This document shows positions 52,463 through 61,096 of a stretch of 64,000 bases of DNA, one piece after another. How positions within the stretch are numbered: the first letter of the stretch is position 1; every line of letters starts with the position of its first letter. This stretch comes from Pseudomonas sp. B21-015 (lineage in GTDB: Bacteria > Pseudomonadota > Gammaproteobacteria > Pseudomonadales > Pseudomonadaceae): positions 6,262,001-6,326,000 of the forward strand of contig NZ_CP087196.1 in assembly GCF_024749285.1 (NCBI RefSeq), read 5' to 3'. The notes beneath the pieces are model-generated. The model searched no databases and was not told where the DNA came from. It was given only the letters and a program-made list of their open reading frames with translations. The translations under genes were made by a program, and so were the position numbers.

Positions 52463-52550
52463 TGAGTATTCCTTGTCGCCGTCAACCGGCCTTGTTGTCC
52501 TGCCAGACACTTTGCGTAGCCGTCGGCGATACCGGCTCATCTCATCAGCC

Positions 52551-53051
52551 TTAATCAAGCGGCGGCGATTCTGCGTCAACCATCGTCAGCAGTCGAAACT
52601 CGTTGTCCACAAACTCGTAGTAACGGTCCCGGTTACGGCTTTCCAGCGCATTCCCCTGGGCGTCTTCTTCGCCGTCGAGCGTCAGGCCAGAAACGATGAT
52701 CAAGCGGCTATCGGGCTGGTAGGACATGTCGAAAGTGCTGCCGTCGTAAGCATTTGGCAGCCCGCCGGTAACCTCTCCGGTGCGCGCGTCCAGCACTTCG
52801 CCGCAAATGGCGCCGCCGCCACAGCCGAGCCGGTGCAGGATGTAATGGCCGGCGAAGTTGACTTTGCCCTGGAGGGCTTTGGCTCGGGCGCTGTCCATCG
52901 CTGGACTGCTGTTTTCCTGCGGCACAAGTTCATGATGAGTGCCGGTGAAAACAGGTGTAACGCTGTATTCCTTGAAGCCTGGTTCGGCGGCGAACGCCAG
53001 GGATGTGGAAGCTGCCAAGAGGCTGGCAAATAGAATGGCAAATCCTTTCAC
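52551..53051 (-). CDS. Putative exported protein, unknown function
   Basis: 166 residues from a GTG at 53049-53051 with GGAG seven bases before it; the frame is open 17 codons further up but the signal peptide (KGFAILFASLLAASTSLAFA) fits the GTG. The mature part includes GKVNFAGHYILHRLGCGGGA, ICGEVLDARTGEVTGGLPNA and YQPDSRLIIVSGL. I recall similar proteins annotated only as hypothetical. 37 bases separate it from the 53089 gene; the next gene down starts 88 bases further. Confidence 0.72.
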   Translation of the reverse strand: MKGFAILFASLLAASTSLAFAAEPGFKEYSVTPVFTGTHHELVPQENSSPAMDSARAKALQGKVNFAGHYILHRLGCGGGAICGEVLDARTGEVTGGLPNAYDGSTFDMSYQPDSRLIIVSGLTLDGEEDAQGNALESRNRDRYYEFVDNEFRLLTMVDAESPPLD

Positions 53052-53088
53052 GCTGTTACTCCATCGGTGTGATGCATCGCCGGCATGC

Positions 53089-53814
53089 TCATTGGAAAGC
53101 AATGCTGCGCACGGCGGTCTTGATTTGTTCGAACCCTTCGGTGCTTATCGCCAGTGGGGTGGCTGAACCTGATTCGGCTGAGCCGATCAGCACCTGCTCG
53201 CCTTGAGTCAGGCAGAAGGCGATACGGCTGAACTGAGGTTGTTGCTTGTGGTGGTAGCCGATGATGAACCCTGACGACTTCCCCTCCAGTGACACAAACG
53301 TATAAGTTTGCGGGTCTCCCGCCAACGGCGTTGGCAGCCAACCGTGATCGGTCAGGGTCGCCGGGCATTTGCGGTCGTTGCTCTCGCGCAGCAATTGCAG
53401 TTCGATCGCTTCATCCGATGGCGGCTTCTGAGTCGTCAGAGTGGAAAAGCTGCCGACGTTTTCACACATGACCCCGAACCACGTCTGGCTCAGGTTTGCC
53501 GACTTCGCGAAATTCCATTCATAGCCGCTCGACGTCTGCGCTTGCGACAAGTGAGGTGCGCGGGATGTTTCGGGCAGCTGTTTTGCCGCGACAAACACCA
53601 GATCGGGCGAGTTGAACTGCAGCCATTGATCTTGCGAAAGCGTCATCGAGAAACGGCAAGGCGTCATTTCGACCGAGGCTTCGACTGGCCCTTGAGCAAC
53701 CGGCGATTGACCTGTCGCATTGCCGACCATCACGGTATCTGCGGCAACGGCGTGGCCCGTATGAGCAAGCGCGAACAAACCAGGCAGCAACCCGTGGAGG
53801 TATCGAGGTTTCAC
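53089..53814 (-). CDS. Putative exported protein, coupled to the dikinase fusion
   Basis: 241 residues starting at a GTG (53812-53814) that overlaps the stop of the hydrolase-dikinase gene (GTGA), with AAGGATATGAA just before it. The signal peptide (HGLLPGLFALAHTGHAVAAD) is followed by a domain with Cys in EMTPCRFSMTLSQDQWLQF, GVMCENVGSF, DRKCPATL and IAFCLTQGEQVLIG. No family is recognised. The tight coupling links the exported-protein run to the dikinase operon. Confidence 0.75.
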   Translation of the reverse strand: MKPRYLHGLLPGLFALAHTGHAVAADTVMVGNATGQSPVAQGPVEASVEMTPCRFSMTLSQDQWLQFNSPDLVFVAAKQLPETSRAPHLSQAQTSSGYEWNFAKSANLSQTWFGVMCENVGSFSTLTTQKPPSDEAIELQLLRESNDRKCPATLTDHGWLPTPLAGDPQTYTFVSLEGKSSGFIIGYHHKQQPQFSRIAFCLTQGEQVLIGSAESGSATPLAISTEGFEQIKTAVRSIAFQ

Positions 53815-56261
53815 TTCATATCCTTCGAATTCATCAGTTCCAACTCACCATCCCGATACAACACCTCACACCCCAGCCACGCCGGATCAACCTGCGGCAT
53901 CACCGCCGACGGTTTGCGCAGCTCCCGCAACAACGTCGAGCCATGCGACAAGCGCCCACCCATCCGCGCTATCACCGCCCGCGCCGCTTGGTAGTGCGCA
54001 TGTCGCCCCGGATCGAGGGTGTCTTCGAGCAAAATGTCATCGCCAAGAATGCCCTGCACCTGCCCCGGATAAATCATGAACCCGGTCGCCTGTTCGGCGC
54101 CTTCGCGACCGTCCTGCCAGAAGCTGCCGTCGCGGGTACGGATGTCCGGGTGTGGCGCGAACCAGTGTTCGCGGTCGGCCAGCGGCATGGCGTGGTGCAG
54201 GCGGAAGAAGATTCGCATCAGGTTGTCGCGATACCACTCGCGCACTTGCAGGTAGTAACCGCGCAGGCCCGGCAGGCCGGTCGAATGGGCCACACGGATA
54301 AGCCCCGACCATTGCGGGAAGGCCTGTAACGGCAAGTCAGTCGGCGCCGGGCGTTGCGTGGCCGGATCGGTCTCCCACGGCAACCGATGAGGGCTGTTCT
54401 CGAGGTTGTCGTAAGCGGTCGGCGGACGCCCGAGCCAATCGCCGCCACTGCTGGCCAGCGCCGTGGCGATGCACAGGTTGCCTTGCACCACGAATACGTA
54501 AAACCGGGTGAACCAGTCCGCCAGTTGCTGGCCATCGGCACCTTGCGCGACGAGTTCGGCCAGCTCCTGATCGAAGCGCTGCAAGCCGTGTTCAAGGCTC
54601 AGCAAGTGCCCGCGTCCAATGCGCTGCATGCGCAAGAACAACGGCACCGAACGCAGCAGCCGCAACGGTTGCCATGGCAGATGCGGGGTCGCGCCACCGA
54701 CTTCATCGGCGTAGTTGCTGGCGCTGATGCCCCAGTCGGCGAGTCGGGCGAGGAACAGATCGTTGTTGATGTAGGAGGCGCCACCAAACACCGCAGTAAA
54801 CGGCTCGTTGTCCTGCAACACCCGCACATCCCAACGCGCCATGATCGCCGGAATACTCGCTGCCGCGCGGCGCTGGGCGTACTCCACCAGCACGCTCGGT
54901 TGCGGCGGCAGGATCTCGGCAATGTTGGCGGCGGTCAGGTGGCGGCGCCAGCCGTAATCGCTGATCGGCCGGTATTGCAGCAACCACAGTTGCGTACCGT
55001 CCCAGGCCCATTCGACGTCGCCGGGCACGTAGTGGAATACGCGTAGCACGTCTTGCAGAAAGCGCCACAGCAGCTCTTCGGTCAAACCGTGGGACGGCGT
55101 GAACGTGCCACTGCGCCAGGCATCGCCAACCCGCGACAGCGTTGCCCGCGAGGGGCTGACGTGACCATCGGCCAACGACTCCAGATGGCCTTCAACCCAT
55201 TCGAGTTCTACCGACAGGTGTCGGACAAACGCGATGCCCGAGATCTGTGGTGTGATGAAGCGCTGCACCACCACTTCCTCGACACCCTCAGCCGTCAATT
55301 CAGCGATGCGTGTCGGCACGTTGGCGCTCGGTTCACGCAGGAAGGTCGTGCTCAGACCGGCATTCGCCGAATCGGCCTGATCTTCGCCATAACTGGAGGA
55401 GCGCACCGCCCAGGTCGCGTCGGGTTGGGCGGCGAGAAAGGCTGGCAGATGCGGGTCATTGCAATCGTTGAGGGTCAGCGCCACCGGCACCGGTTGCCGG
55501 GCCAACTCAGCCAAGCGCAAACGCCCGCCCTTGGTGTGCGCCACAAAACCACGCTCGCCGGATTCCAGCCACTGTGCGAACTGCGCCGGCGCGTCGATCC
55601 ACGGGTAATGGCCCCAACCGGGTTTCAGGCTGATGGTCAGGTCGGCGCGGGCCAGAATCGCCGACCATGCGGCGGCTTGTTCAATGCCGAGCACGTTGTC
55701 CTGATCGCCCCAAATCAGCTCGACCGGATCGGTGATCCACTCCAACAGCGGCAACGCAGTATCAGCACGAATCAGATCCCAGTGCGGCACAAACGCGCGG
55801 CAGCGGGCATAGCCGTCGCCCATGCGTTGGTACTGCACGGGCGTCCAGATCTGGTTGGAGAACTTGCGCGCGAACAGTGTCGGTTTGTTCGCCAGCAACC
55901 AGTGAATGGTCTTGCGGATCGGCAGCGGCGACATCAGCGCCGGCAGCCGACGTTGCCAGAGAAATGCCCCCACCGGCGCCAACAAAACACTACGCGAAAA
56001 ATGCCCAGGACGACGTTGCAGCGCGTGCAGCACCAATAGCGCATTGACCCCGACCGCCATGATCGCGCTGCCCTTTTGCGTCATCGCCAACAAGGTCTGC
56101 GCGTAGGCGGCAAGATCCTCGCAAGGTGGCTGCGGGTTGCTGCCAAAACCCGGCAGCTCCAGCGGCACCACGGTGTAGCGCTGAAAATGCGGCAACGCGT
56201 CATCCCACCAATCGGCGGCGCTGCCGTTGCCGGCCAGCAGATACATCAAGGGCTTGCTCAT
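53811..56261 (-). CDS. Alpha/beta-hydrolase-fold domain fused to PEP-synthase/rifampin-phosphotransferase-like dikinase
   Basis: 816 residues from the ATG at 56259-56261 (GAGG upstream). Residues 1-240 form an alpha/beta-hydrolase fold (MYLLAGNGSAADWWDDALPH; IWGDQDNVLG; PGWGHYPWID) but the nucleophile elbow reads AVGVNALL, with Asn73 where Ser is expected. Residues 245-440 resemble the PPDK N-terminal ATP-binding domain (WAVRSSSYGEDQADSANAGL; VVVQRFITPQISGIAFV; DVEWAWDGTQLWLLQYRPIS). A roughly 290-residue middle domain follows. The end is a swivelling phosphohistidine domain with GGRLSHGSTLLRELRKPSAV (His773). This order matches rifampin phosphotransferase and PEP synthase. It probably phosphorylates a small molecule; the substrate is unknown. 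Confidence 0.82.
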   Translation of the reverse strand: MSKPLMYLLAGNGSAADWWDDALPHFQRYTVVPLELPGFGSNPQPPCEDLAAYAQTLLAMTQKGSAIMAVGVNALLVLHALQRRPGHFSRSVLLAPVGAFLWQRRLPALMSPLPIRKTIHWLLANKPTLFARKFSNQIWTPVQYQRMGDGYARCRAFVPHWDLIRADTALPLLEWITDPVELIWGDQDNVLGIEQAAAWSAILARADLTISLKPGWGHYPWIDAPAQFAQWLESGERGFVAHTKGGRLRLAELARQPVPVALTLNDCNDPHLPAFLAAQPDATWAVRSSSYGEDQADSANAGLSTTFLREPSANVPTRIAELTAEGVEEVVVQRFITPQISGIAFVRHLSVELEWVEGHLESLADGHVSPSRATLSRVGDAWRSGTFTPSHGLTEELLWRFLQDVLRVFHYVPGDVEWAWDGTQLWLLQYRPISDYGWRRHLTAANIAEILPPQPSVLVEYAQRRAAASIPAIMARWDVRVLQDNEPFTAVFGGASYINNDLFLARLADWGISASNYADEVGGATPHLPWQPLRLLRSVPLFLRMQRIGRGHLLSLEHGLQRFDQELAELVAQGADGQQLADWFTRFYVFVVQGNLCIATALASSGGDWLGRPPTAYDNLENSPHRLPWETDPATQRPAPTDLPLQAFPQWSGLIRVAHSTGLPGLRGYYLQVREWYRDNLMRIFFRLHHAMPLADREHWFAPHPDIRTRDGSFWQDGREGAEQATGFMIYPGQVQGILGDDILLEDTLDPGRHAHYQAARAVIARMGGRLSHGSTLLRELRKPSAVMPQVDPAWLGCEVLYRDGELELMNSKDMK

Positions 56262-56270
56262 GGACAATCC

Positions 56271-57713
56271 TCAGGCCAGATCGCGCAGAGCCGCGTCGAG
56301 GGTCGGATAACGAAACGTGTAACCCGCCTCGCTCAAACGCTGGGGCACCACGCGCTGACCGTCGAAGAACAACTGCGCCATCTCCCCCGCCAGCGCGCGC
56401 ACTGGCGCCGCAGGAACGTGGAACCACACCGGACGCTTGAGGACTTTGCCGACGTTCTCGGCAAACGCAGCCTGACTGACCGCCTCCGGCGCCACCAGGT
56501 TGTAAGTGCCGTGCAGACTTTCATCGTGGAAGGACCGAGCGATCACCTGAATCACATCATCGCGATGCACCCAACTCATGATCTGCTGACCATCGCCCAT
56601 GCGCCCGCCGAACCCCAGACGAAACGGAATCAGCAACGGCAACAACGCGCCGCCCGGGCCGAACACCACGCCGAGGCGCAGCACTACCTGACGCACACCG
56701 AACTGCGTGGCCGGTTGCGCAGCCGCCTCCCAACGCGCGCAGAGTTCGGCCATGAAACCGTCGCCCTTGCTGGCCTGTTCATCGAGGCTTTCGCTGGCAT
56801 CGCGCACACCGTAAAAACCAATGGCCGATGCCTGCACCCACAGCGCCGGTTTGTGCCGCGCATTCTTCAACCAGGTCATCAAGCTGTCGGTGGTGTTGAC
56901 CCGGCTGGCGATCAATTGCGCCTGACGCTTGGGACTCCAGCGCGGCCCGGCGACTGGCGCCCCGGCCAGATTGATCACCACGTCGAAGGTTTCGTCGTAA
57001 CCGAGTTTGCTCAGCGAACGCACGCAGCGCGCCCGGCCGTCGAACAGGTAAGCCGCCTTCAGCGGATCCCGCGCCAGCACGCTGACCGTGTGGCCGGCAT
57101 CGAGCAATTGGTTGACCAGCGTTTCACCGATAAACCCGGTGCCGCCGGTCACCAGCACGCGCTTATAGGCCCCGCCCGCGAACGGGTTCGACGGTTTGCC
57201 TTCGCGTTGCATGCGCAGCGCCGCCAAGCCGTCGCGAATACCCGAGGCAGTGACCCCGATAGCGAACAGCGTCAGCAACCAGCCACGCCAGCCAAAATCA
57301 ATCGCGCTCAACCCCGTCGGCAAGCTCGCCCACTGCGCCAGTTGCACGCCGTACAACGCAAAAAAAGCCCCGCCGTTCACCGCCAGCACGGTGTGCATGA
57401 TCCGCTCGATAGCCGGCAGCTTGCGGCTCCGATCCTCGACCACGAAATCCCATAGCGTCAGGCAAATCTCCAGGGCAAACAGCAGCGCAATAACAATCGC
57501 CCACGTGCCCTGAAATGCCAGATGCGCCATGCCCAGAAACAGAATCCCGTAGAAACACGAACGCAACGCGTGGATAGACAGCTCAAGCCGCGCACTGTGT
57601 CGATAAGGCAGCGCGACGGTCAGTTCGTGGTGATACAGGGTATCCAGCGCCCCCAGAATGGCCTGGGCGATCAGCAATGTAACTGCCCAATCCAGGAGAG
57701 AAAAATCAGGCAT
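56271..57713 (-). CDS. TIGR01777-type NAD-dependent epimerase with N-terminal membrane domain
   Basis: 480 residues from the ATG at 57711-57713; a GTG at 57725 is possible. The first 180 residues hold about five membrane segments (LLDWAVTLLIAQAILGALDT; TWAIVIALLFALEICLTLWD). The C-terminal 300 are a Rossmann-fold SDR of the YfcH/TIGR01777 type: RVLVTGGTGFIGETLVNQLL, NLAGAPVAGPRWSPKRQAQL, ASAIGFYGVRDASESLDEQA (YG in place of YxxxK), and SWVHRDDVIQVIA. The stop is nine bases before the dikinase start. Substrate unknown. Confidence 0.88.
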   Translation of the reverse strand: MPDFSLLDWAVTLLIAQAILGALDTLYHHELTVALPYRHSARLELSIHALRSCFYGILFLGMAHLAFQGTWAIVIALLFALEICLTLWDFVVEDRSRKLPAIERIMHTVLAVNGGAFFALYGVQLAQWASLPTGLSAIDFGWRGWLLTLFAIGVTASGIRDGLAALRMQREGKPSNPFAGGAYKRVLVTGGTGFIGETLVNQLLDAGHTVSVLARDPLKAAYLFDGRARCVRSLSKLGYDETFDVVINLAGAPVAGPRWSPKRQAQLIASRVNTTDSLMTWLKNARHKPALWVQASAIGFYGVRDASESLDEQASKGDGFMAELCARWEAAAQPATQFGVRQVVLRLGVVFGPGGALLPLLIPFRLGFGGRMGDGQQIMSWVHRDDVIQVIARSFHDESLHGTYNLVAPEAVSQAAFAENVGKVLKRPVWFHVPAAPVRALAGEMAQLFFDGQRVVPQRLSEAGYTFRYPTLDAALRDLA

Positions 57714-58191
57714 GGCTGGCGTCACTCGATATGTGTGTTGAGGCGGAGGTGCGGCGGTCGTGGCGATAAAGCCAGAACAGCGGCGGCAGCAAAGTGAGCA
57801 GCGCGAAACTGTCGAACCACAGGTGCGACCAGACCTGCGCCTGGAGGGAAATCAACATGTCCTGCGGCGCCCAGAGCACGATGCCGGCAATCAACCAGCC
57901 CCATGCCATGGGGGTTTTGAGTCGATGGCCGAGGTGCACGAGGGCGAGCATGTAGAGGGAATAGCTTTGCAACGTGGCGCCGAACAAGGCGAGCCACCAC
58001 ACTTGTTGCTCGCGGGCGGCGCTCGGCACCACGTCCGTCCAGAAGGCGTATTCGATGGTTTGCAGGTAGCCGTCGAGCAATCCCGAATGGCCGGCCCAGG
58101 TCAGCAGGATGCTGACGAGCAGATGCACCAGTGCGGCGGCATATAGCCAAACGACCAGAGCTTTGCGAAGGGTGTTTGAAGGGACTGGCAT
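57706..58191 (-). CDS. Four-helix membrane protein, unknown function
   Basis: 161 residues with four to five hydrophobic helices (VVWLYAAALVHLLVSILLTW; WWLALFGATLQSYSLYMLAL; MAWGWLIAGIVLWAP; SFALLTLLPPLFWLY). It overlaps the epimerase gene by eight bases and is the first gene of the three-gene dikinase operon. Helix arrangement only; no family is recognised. Confidence 0.8.
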   Translation of the reverse strand: MPVPSNTLRKALVVWLYAAALVHLLVSILLTWAGHSGLLDGYLQTIEYAFWTDVVPSAAREQQVWWLALFGATLQSYSLYMLALVHLGHRLKTPMAWGWLIAGIVLWAPQDMLISLQAQVWSHLWFDSFALLTLLPPLFWLYRHDRRTSASTHISSDASHA

Positions 58192-58299
58192 TCCGTGTCC
58201 TGGGGGCTTCCTTGAGGGGCGCAGTCTAAAGGAAAACGGGGCATTGAGTGATTAATCACGGCGCCCGTTTCACCTCTGAAATTTCGAACGGACAATCGG

Positions 58300-59574
58300 C
58301 TAGCAACCATCGGCATCGTTGCATTGAACCCAGCCCCGAATTTCCTTTCCTTTGGGGGTTTTAAACATGATTTGCAGCCACCCGGCCTCAACCCCTTCCT
58401 GCAACACCGAGTCGCCCTTGATCAAATACATTTTCGTCATGTCCGCCAAAACGGGCGAACTGTGAATCGAGGTCTTTTTGTTAATCGTGAGCGTCACCCT
58501 GTCCCCCGCCGCCCAGCGTTTATACGCGGCGGAGTTGAGTTTGGCGGCGATGGCATCAGCGGTTTTATAGGGGAATGTGTAGATCAACTCCTCCGACTCG
58601 GGATCGCGGGCAATATCGCCGCCGTTCCCAAAATAGCTCGACAGCCGCTCATCTCTGACGTAACCCGCCGCCGTACGGGAATACGCATGAGTGGTGTAAT
58701 ACTCGCCCAAATAATTAACGCCCGTATCGGCTCTGATTCCAACCGCATGAATGACGAAAAGCATCGGCTCGGCGTCGGGTTTAGCCTGAGCAAAGAAAGC
58801 CGCTTGCACCCGCCCGGTGGCCGCTAAAAATGGCAGCCCGCCGATGTTCTTTTTTGTACCGTCGGCGCAATTTACGAAATCGACGCCAATGGCGACGTCG
58901 TCGGGGTCCTGGGATTCAGGCAGTTTGGCGTAGTTGAAAACAATAGAGCCCGAGTCTGTGTCGAGCGCTGGGAATACTTCACTTTTTGGGAGTTCGCAGG
59001 TGATCCTGGAAAGGAGCTTTTTCAGGCTTGATCTCTCACTTTCATAAAAAGTGTTGCACTGAGAAACAACGACAAAGCCCTTCGTGGTTTCTGCTTGAAG
59101 CGTGTTGCAGATCAATCCGAACCCTTCAACACCGCCCGGCCCAGGATAAATGACGTTTTTCATGTCCAACAGCTTCCAACCTCGCTGCTCCATCGACGCT
59201 TTTGCTGTCGCCGTAGCGTCCGAAAACTCAATGATTGATTCAGCATCAGGCAGTTGGATCATCTTGTTGTAGCGCTGCGCATTGTCGATTCCGACGACCG
59301 TCAAAATGTCCTGCAGGTTTTTCCCAGTGACAATGACGGTGGGGAGATTATCGAAGTTGTTGGCGTAGTCGGGTTGGTTACGCGACACAAGCTTGAGTAT
59401 GTTCACGCCCCCTTCCTGAATACAGCTTGCGACCTTCAGTTCTGTTTGAGGCACATCGAACGGGCAAGGTTGATCTTCAGCGAATGCATCCGCGCCCCCA
59501 AGGAACAGGCTCAGAACAACGGCGCCCATCAGAGCCTTCGTGAAGCCGTATCCTTTTTTAAAAATACAATCCAT
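58300..59574 (-). CDS. Putative exported protein with C-terminal SH3-like domain
   Basis: 424 residues from the ATG at 59572-59574; a GTG three codons upstream is possible. The signal peptide (ALMGAVVLSLFLGGADAFAE) precedes a long region of unknown type with several Cys. The last 70 residues look like a bacterial SH3 domain (VTLTINKKTSIHSSPVLADM; LIKGDSVLQEG; GWLQIMFKTPKGKEIRGWVQ). SH3 domains of this kind often bind peptidoglycan. YKTADAIAAKL near residue 345 recalls the YKDAASIK motif of other proteins here. Confidence 0.8.
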   Translation of the reverse strand: MDCIFKKGYGFTKALMGAVVLSLFLGGADAFAEDQPCPFDVPQTELKVASCIQEGGVNILKLVSRNQPDYANNFDNLPTVIVTGKNLQDILTVVGIDNAQRYNKMIQLPDAESIIEFSDATATAKASMEQRGWKLLDMKNVIYPGPGGVEGFGLICNTLQAETTKGFVVVSQCNTFYESERSSLKKLLSRITCELPKSEVFPALDTDSGSIVFNYAKLPESQDPDDVAIGVDFVNCADGTKKNIGGLPFLAATGRVQAAFFAQAKPDAEPMLFVIHAVGIRADTGVNYLGEYYTTHAYSRTAAGYVRDERLSSYFGNGGDIARDPESEELIYTFPYKTADAIAAKLNSAAYKRWAAGDRVTLTINKKTSIHSSPVLADMTKMYLIKGDSVLQEGVEAGWLQIMFKTPKGKEIRGWVQCNDADGC

Positions 59575-59668
59575 GTTGATCACTCAAAAATTTTCGGTTT
59601 AACCGGCTCAGGCGTCGTGTTTAAAAACGCTCAATCATCCGCCTACGTAGACGTCGACACCATCGGAC

Positions 59669-59732
59669 ATTTCCTTCAACACGCCGGGCTGTTCATGAAC
59701 TATCCAGCGATTGCGTTCACCGATAACCTCTG
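59669..59732. other. Coding-like fragment shared with 48058-48125
   Basis: One plus-strand frame from about 59616 reads VVFKNAQSSAYVDVDTIGHF followed by LQHAGLFMNYPAIAFTDNLC, protein-like but without a start or family. The core is repeated at 48058-48125. The rest of 59575-59776 contains no gene. Confidence 0.45.
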
Positions 59733-59776
59733 TACAAATCATCCTTGCTGTTTTTCAACACCCCCTTAAGAGGGAG

Positions 59777-60316
59777 TTATGGCGTATTCAGGTGTTTTTT
59801 CACGTAAGCCTTTATTGAGGCGGCGTCCTTATAAGCAAACGTCTGTGGCACACCGTCACTAAAGCCGTCAATCCCGCTTAAGTACCTATTAGCCTGAATC
59901 AACTGATTGGGGATCAACTTGCCATTGCTATGTCGCGCATAGGCATAAACTTGATACAGGGTACCGTAGGTACCAATGCCTCTACTATTAATTTCCCAAG
60001 AAACCAAAACAAAGACATTCTTTACATCCTGAACCGGATAAAAAAATATCGACTCGACCTTAGGTGGCGAACCAGCAACATCATATTTATCAACTAACTG
60101 TCTAGCCGATACTCCATCGATGTTTTTCACGTCGAGGACTAAAGACACGGGATACTCTGTATCTCCCGTTTCCAAAACCGACAATTCCGCATTTTCGACG
60201 ACAGTTGTTTTATAGGGACCATTTATTACCACCCCTCGCAGATAGAGGCTATCATCCTGAGCCACGGCGACCCTACAGAACATAAATACCAACAATACAA
60301 AACAAAATTTACGCAT
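59777..60316 (-). CDS. Putative exported protein ending in YKDAASIK motif
   Basis: 179 residues, ATG at 60314-60316. The signal peptide (KFCFVLLVFMFCRVAVAQDD) is followed by beta-rich sequence with a central VFVLVSWEINSRGIGTYGTL YQVYAYARH-type stretch, and a C-terminal FAYKDAASIKAYVKKHLNTP. The last motif recurs in the 49278-50276 protein. The gene overlaps the upstream one by eight bases. Codon choice is more A/T-rich than in the rest of the window, a sign of recent acquisition. Function unknown. Confidence 0.75.
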   Translation of the reverse strand: MRKFCFVLLVFMFCRVAVAQDDSLYLRGVVINGPYKTTVVENAELSVLETGDTEYPVSLVLDVKNIDGVSARQLVDKYDVAGSPPKVESIFFYPVQDVKNVFVLVSWEINSRGIGTYGTLYQVYAYARHSNGKLIPNQLIQANRYLSGIDGFSDGVPQTFAYKDAASIKAYVKKHLNTP

Positions 60317-60986
60317 CGTCTTTTTTGCCTCTCCTCGTTGTAAAAAACCAATTTTTGCTAGGCCTTATGGCCTCAAATGACGCCTTGATATCAGATAACT
60401 TAGGATCACTTCTCAGGTTAGACCTAGGTACACATGCAGAAAATTTAACCGTGGTACCTTTCACACCCTTCAACCCATAGAAACAGTCGAACCACAGGCC
60501 TGTTTTGTCTAACGAAAATTTGTTCTTGGCAGCAGCGATGTCTCCATCAGAGTTCCAAAGCATAAAAGGAGACATTGTTACTCGGACGGCAGCAGAACCC
60601 GATGCCGAGGAATGAACAAGATCTACCGAGCCCGCCTCAGACTCTTGATGTAATGCATCGTCAACGGCATAGCTGTATATATACTTACCATGGCTATCAA
60701 AACGGCCCGACGCACTCAAACTCTTCTCAAACTCAACCGGCTCCACAATGAAAACGTTCTCCTCAGTCAGTATATCTGGATTTAAACTAACGTTCGAAAC
60801 CAAGTCCCCATAGCAAACCCCATTCTCAGCTCTCACGTTCAATTTAAAACCAGGAATCTCTGGAATTACAACTCCATACATATCCAGATACTTGGACTGA
60901 GCCACCGACGAAAGCGTAATGAAAGACAAGCCACCAAGCAACATGAACAACATGAACAACATGAACAACATGAACAACACTTTCAT
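60309..60986 (-). CDS. Putative exported protein with repeat-built signal peptide
   Basis: 225 residues, ATG at 60984-60986. The hydrophobic core of the signal peptide is MLFMLFMLFMLLGG, encoded by a 9-bp tandem repeat (60941-60976). The mature part has Cys in NGVCYGDLVSN, WFDCFYGLKG and FSACVPRSNL. No family is recognised. It ends in a basic tail (TTRRGKKDDA), partly encoded in the overlap with the next gene. Confidence 0.7.
   Translation of the reverse strand: MKVLFMLFMLFMLFMLLGGLSFITLSSVAQSKYLDMYGVVIPEIPGFKLNVRAENGVCYGDLVSNVSLNPDILTEENVFIVEPVEFEKSLSASGRFDSHGKYIYSYAVDDALHQESEAGSVDLVHSSASGSAAVRVTMSPFMLWNSDGDIAAAKNKFSLDKTGLWFDCFYGLKGVKGTTVKFSACVPRSNLRSDPKLSDIKASFEAIRPSKNWFFTTRRGKKDDA
60941..60976. 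repeat. 9-bp tandem repeat inside a signal-peptide coding region
   Basis: Four perfect copies of ACATGAACA plus a partial fifth. Each unit adds three residues (Met-Leu-Phe) on the minus strand, so copy-number change keeps the frame. Confidence 0.9.
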
Positions 60987-61003
60987 TATAACGATCTCTT
61001 ACG

Positions 61004-61074
61004 AGAAAACGGGGACAACGGGAACAGACGACGTTTTCAGATCATTATTGAAACGTGGTCTGCCCACATTTCAT
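61004..61074. repeat. P-family palindrome, copy 1
   Basis: Diverged copy of ACGGGGACAGACCACGTTTT-spacer-AAACGTGGTCTGTCCCC. It has the shared centre CAGATCATTATT, in the same orientation as the other three copies. Confidence 0.8.
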
Positions 61075-61096
61075 TTTCCCACCCCCACAAACAAAA

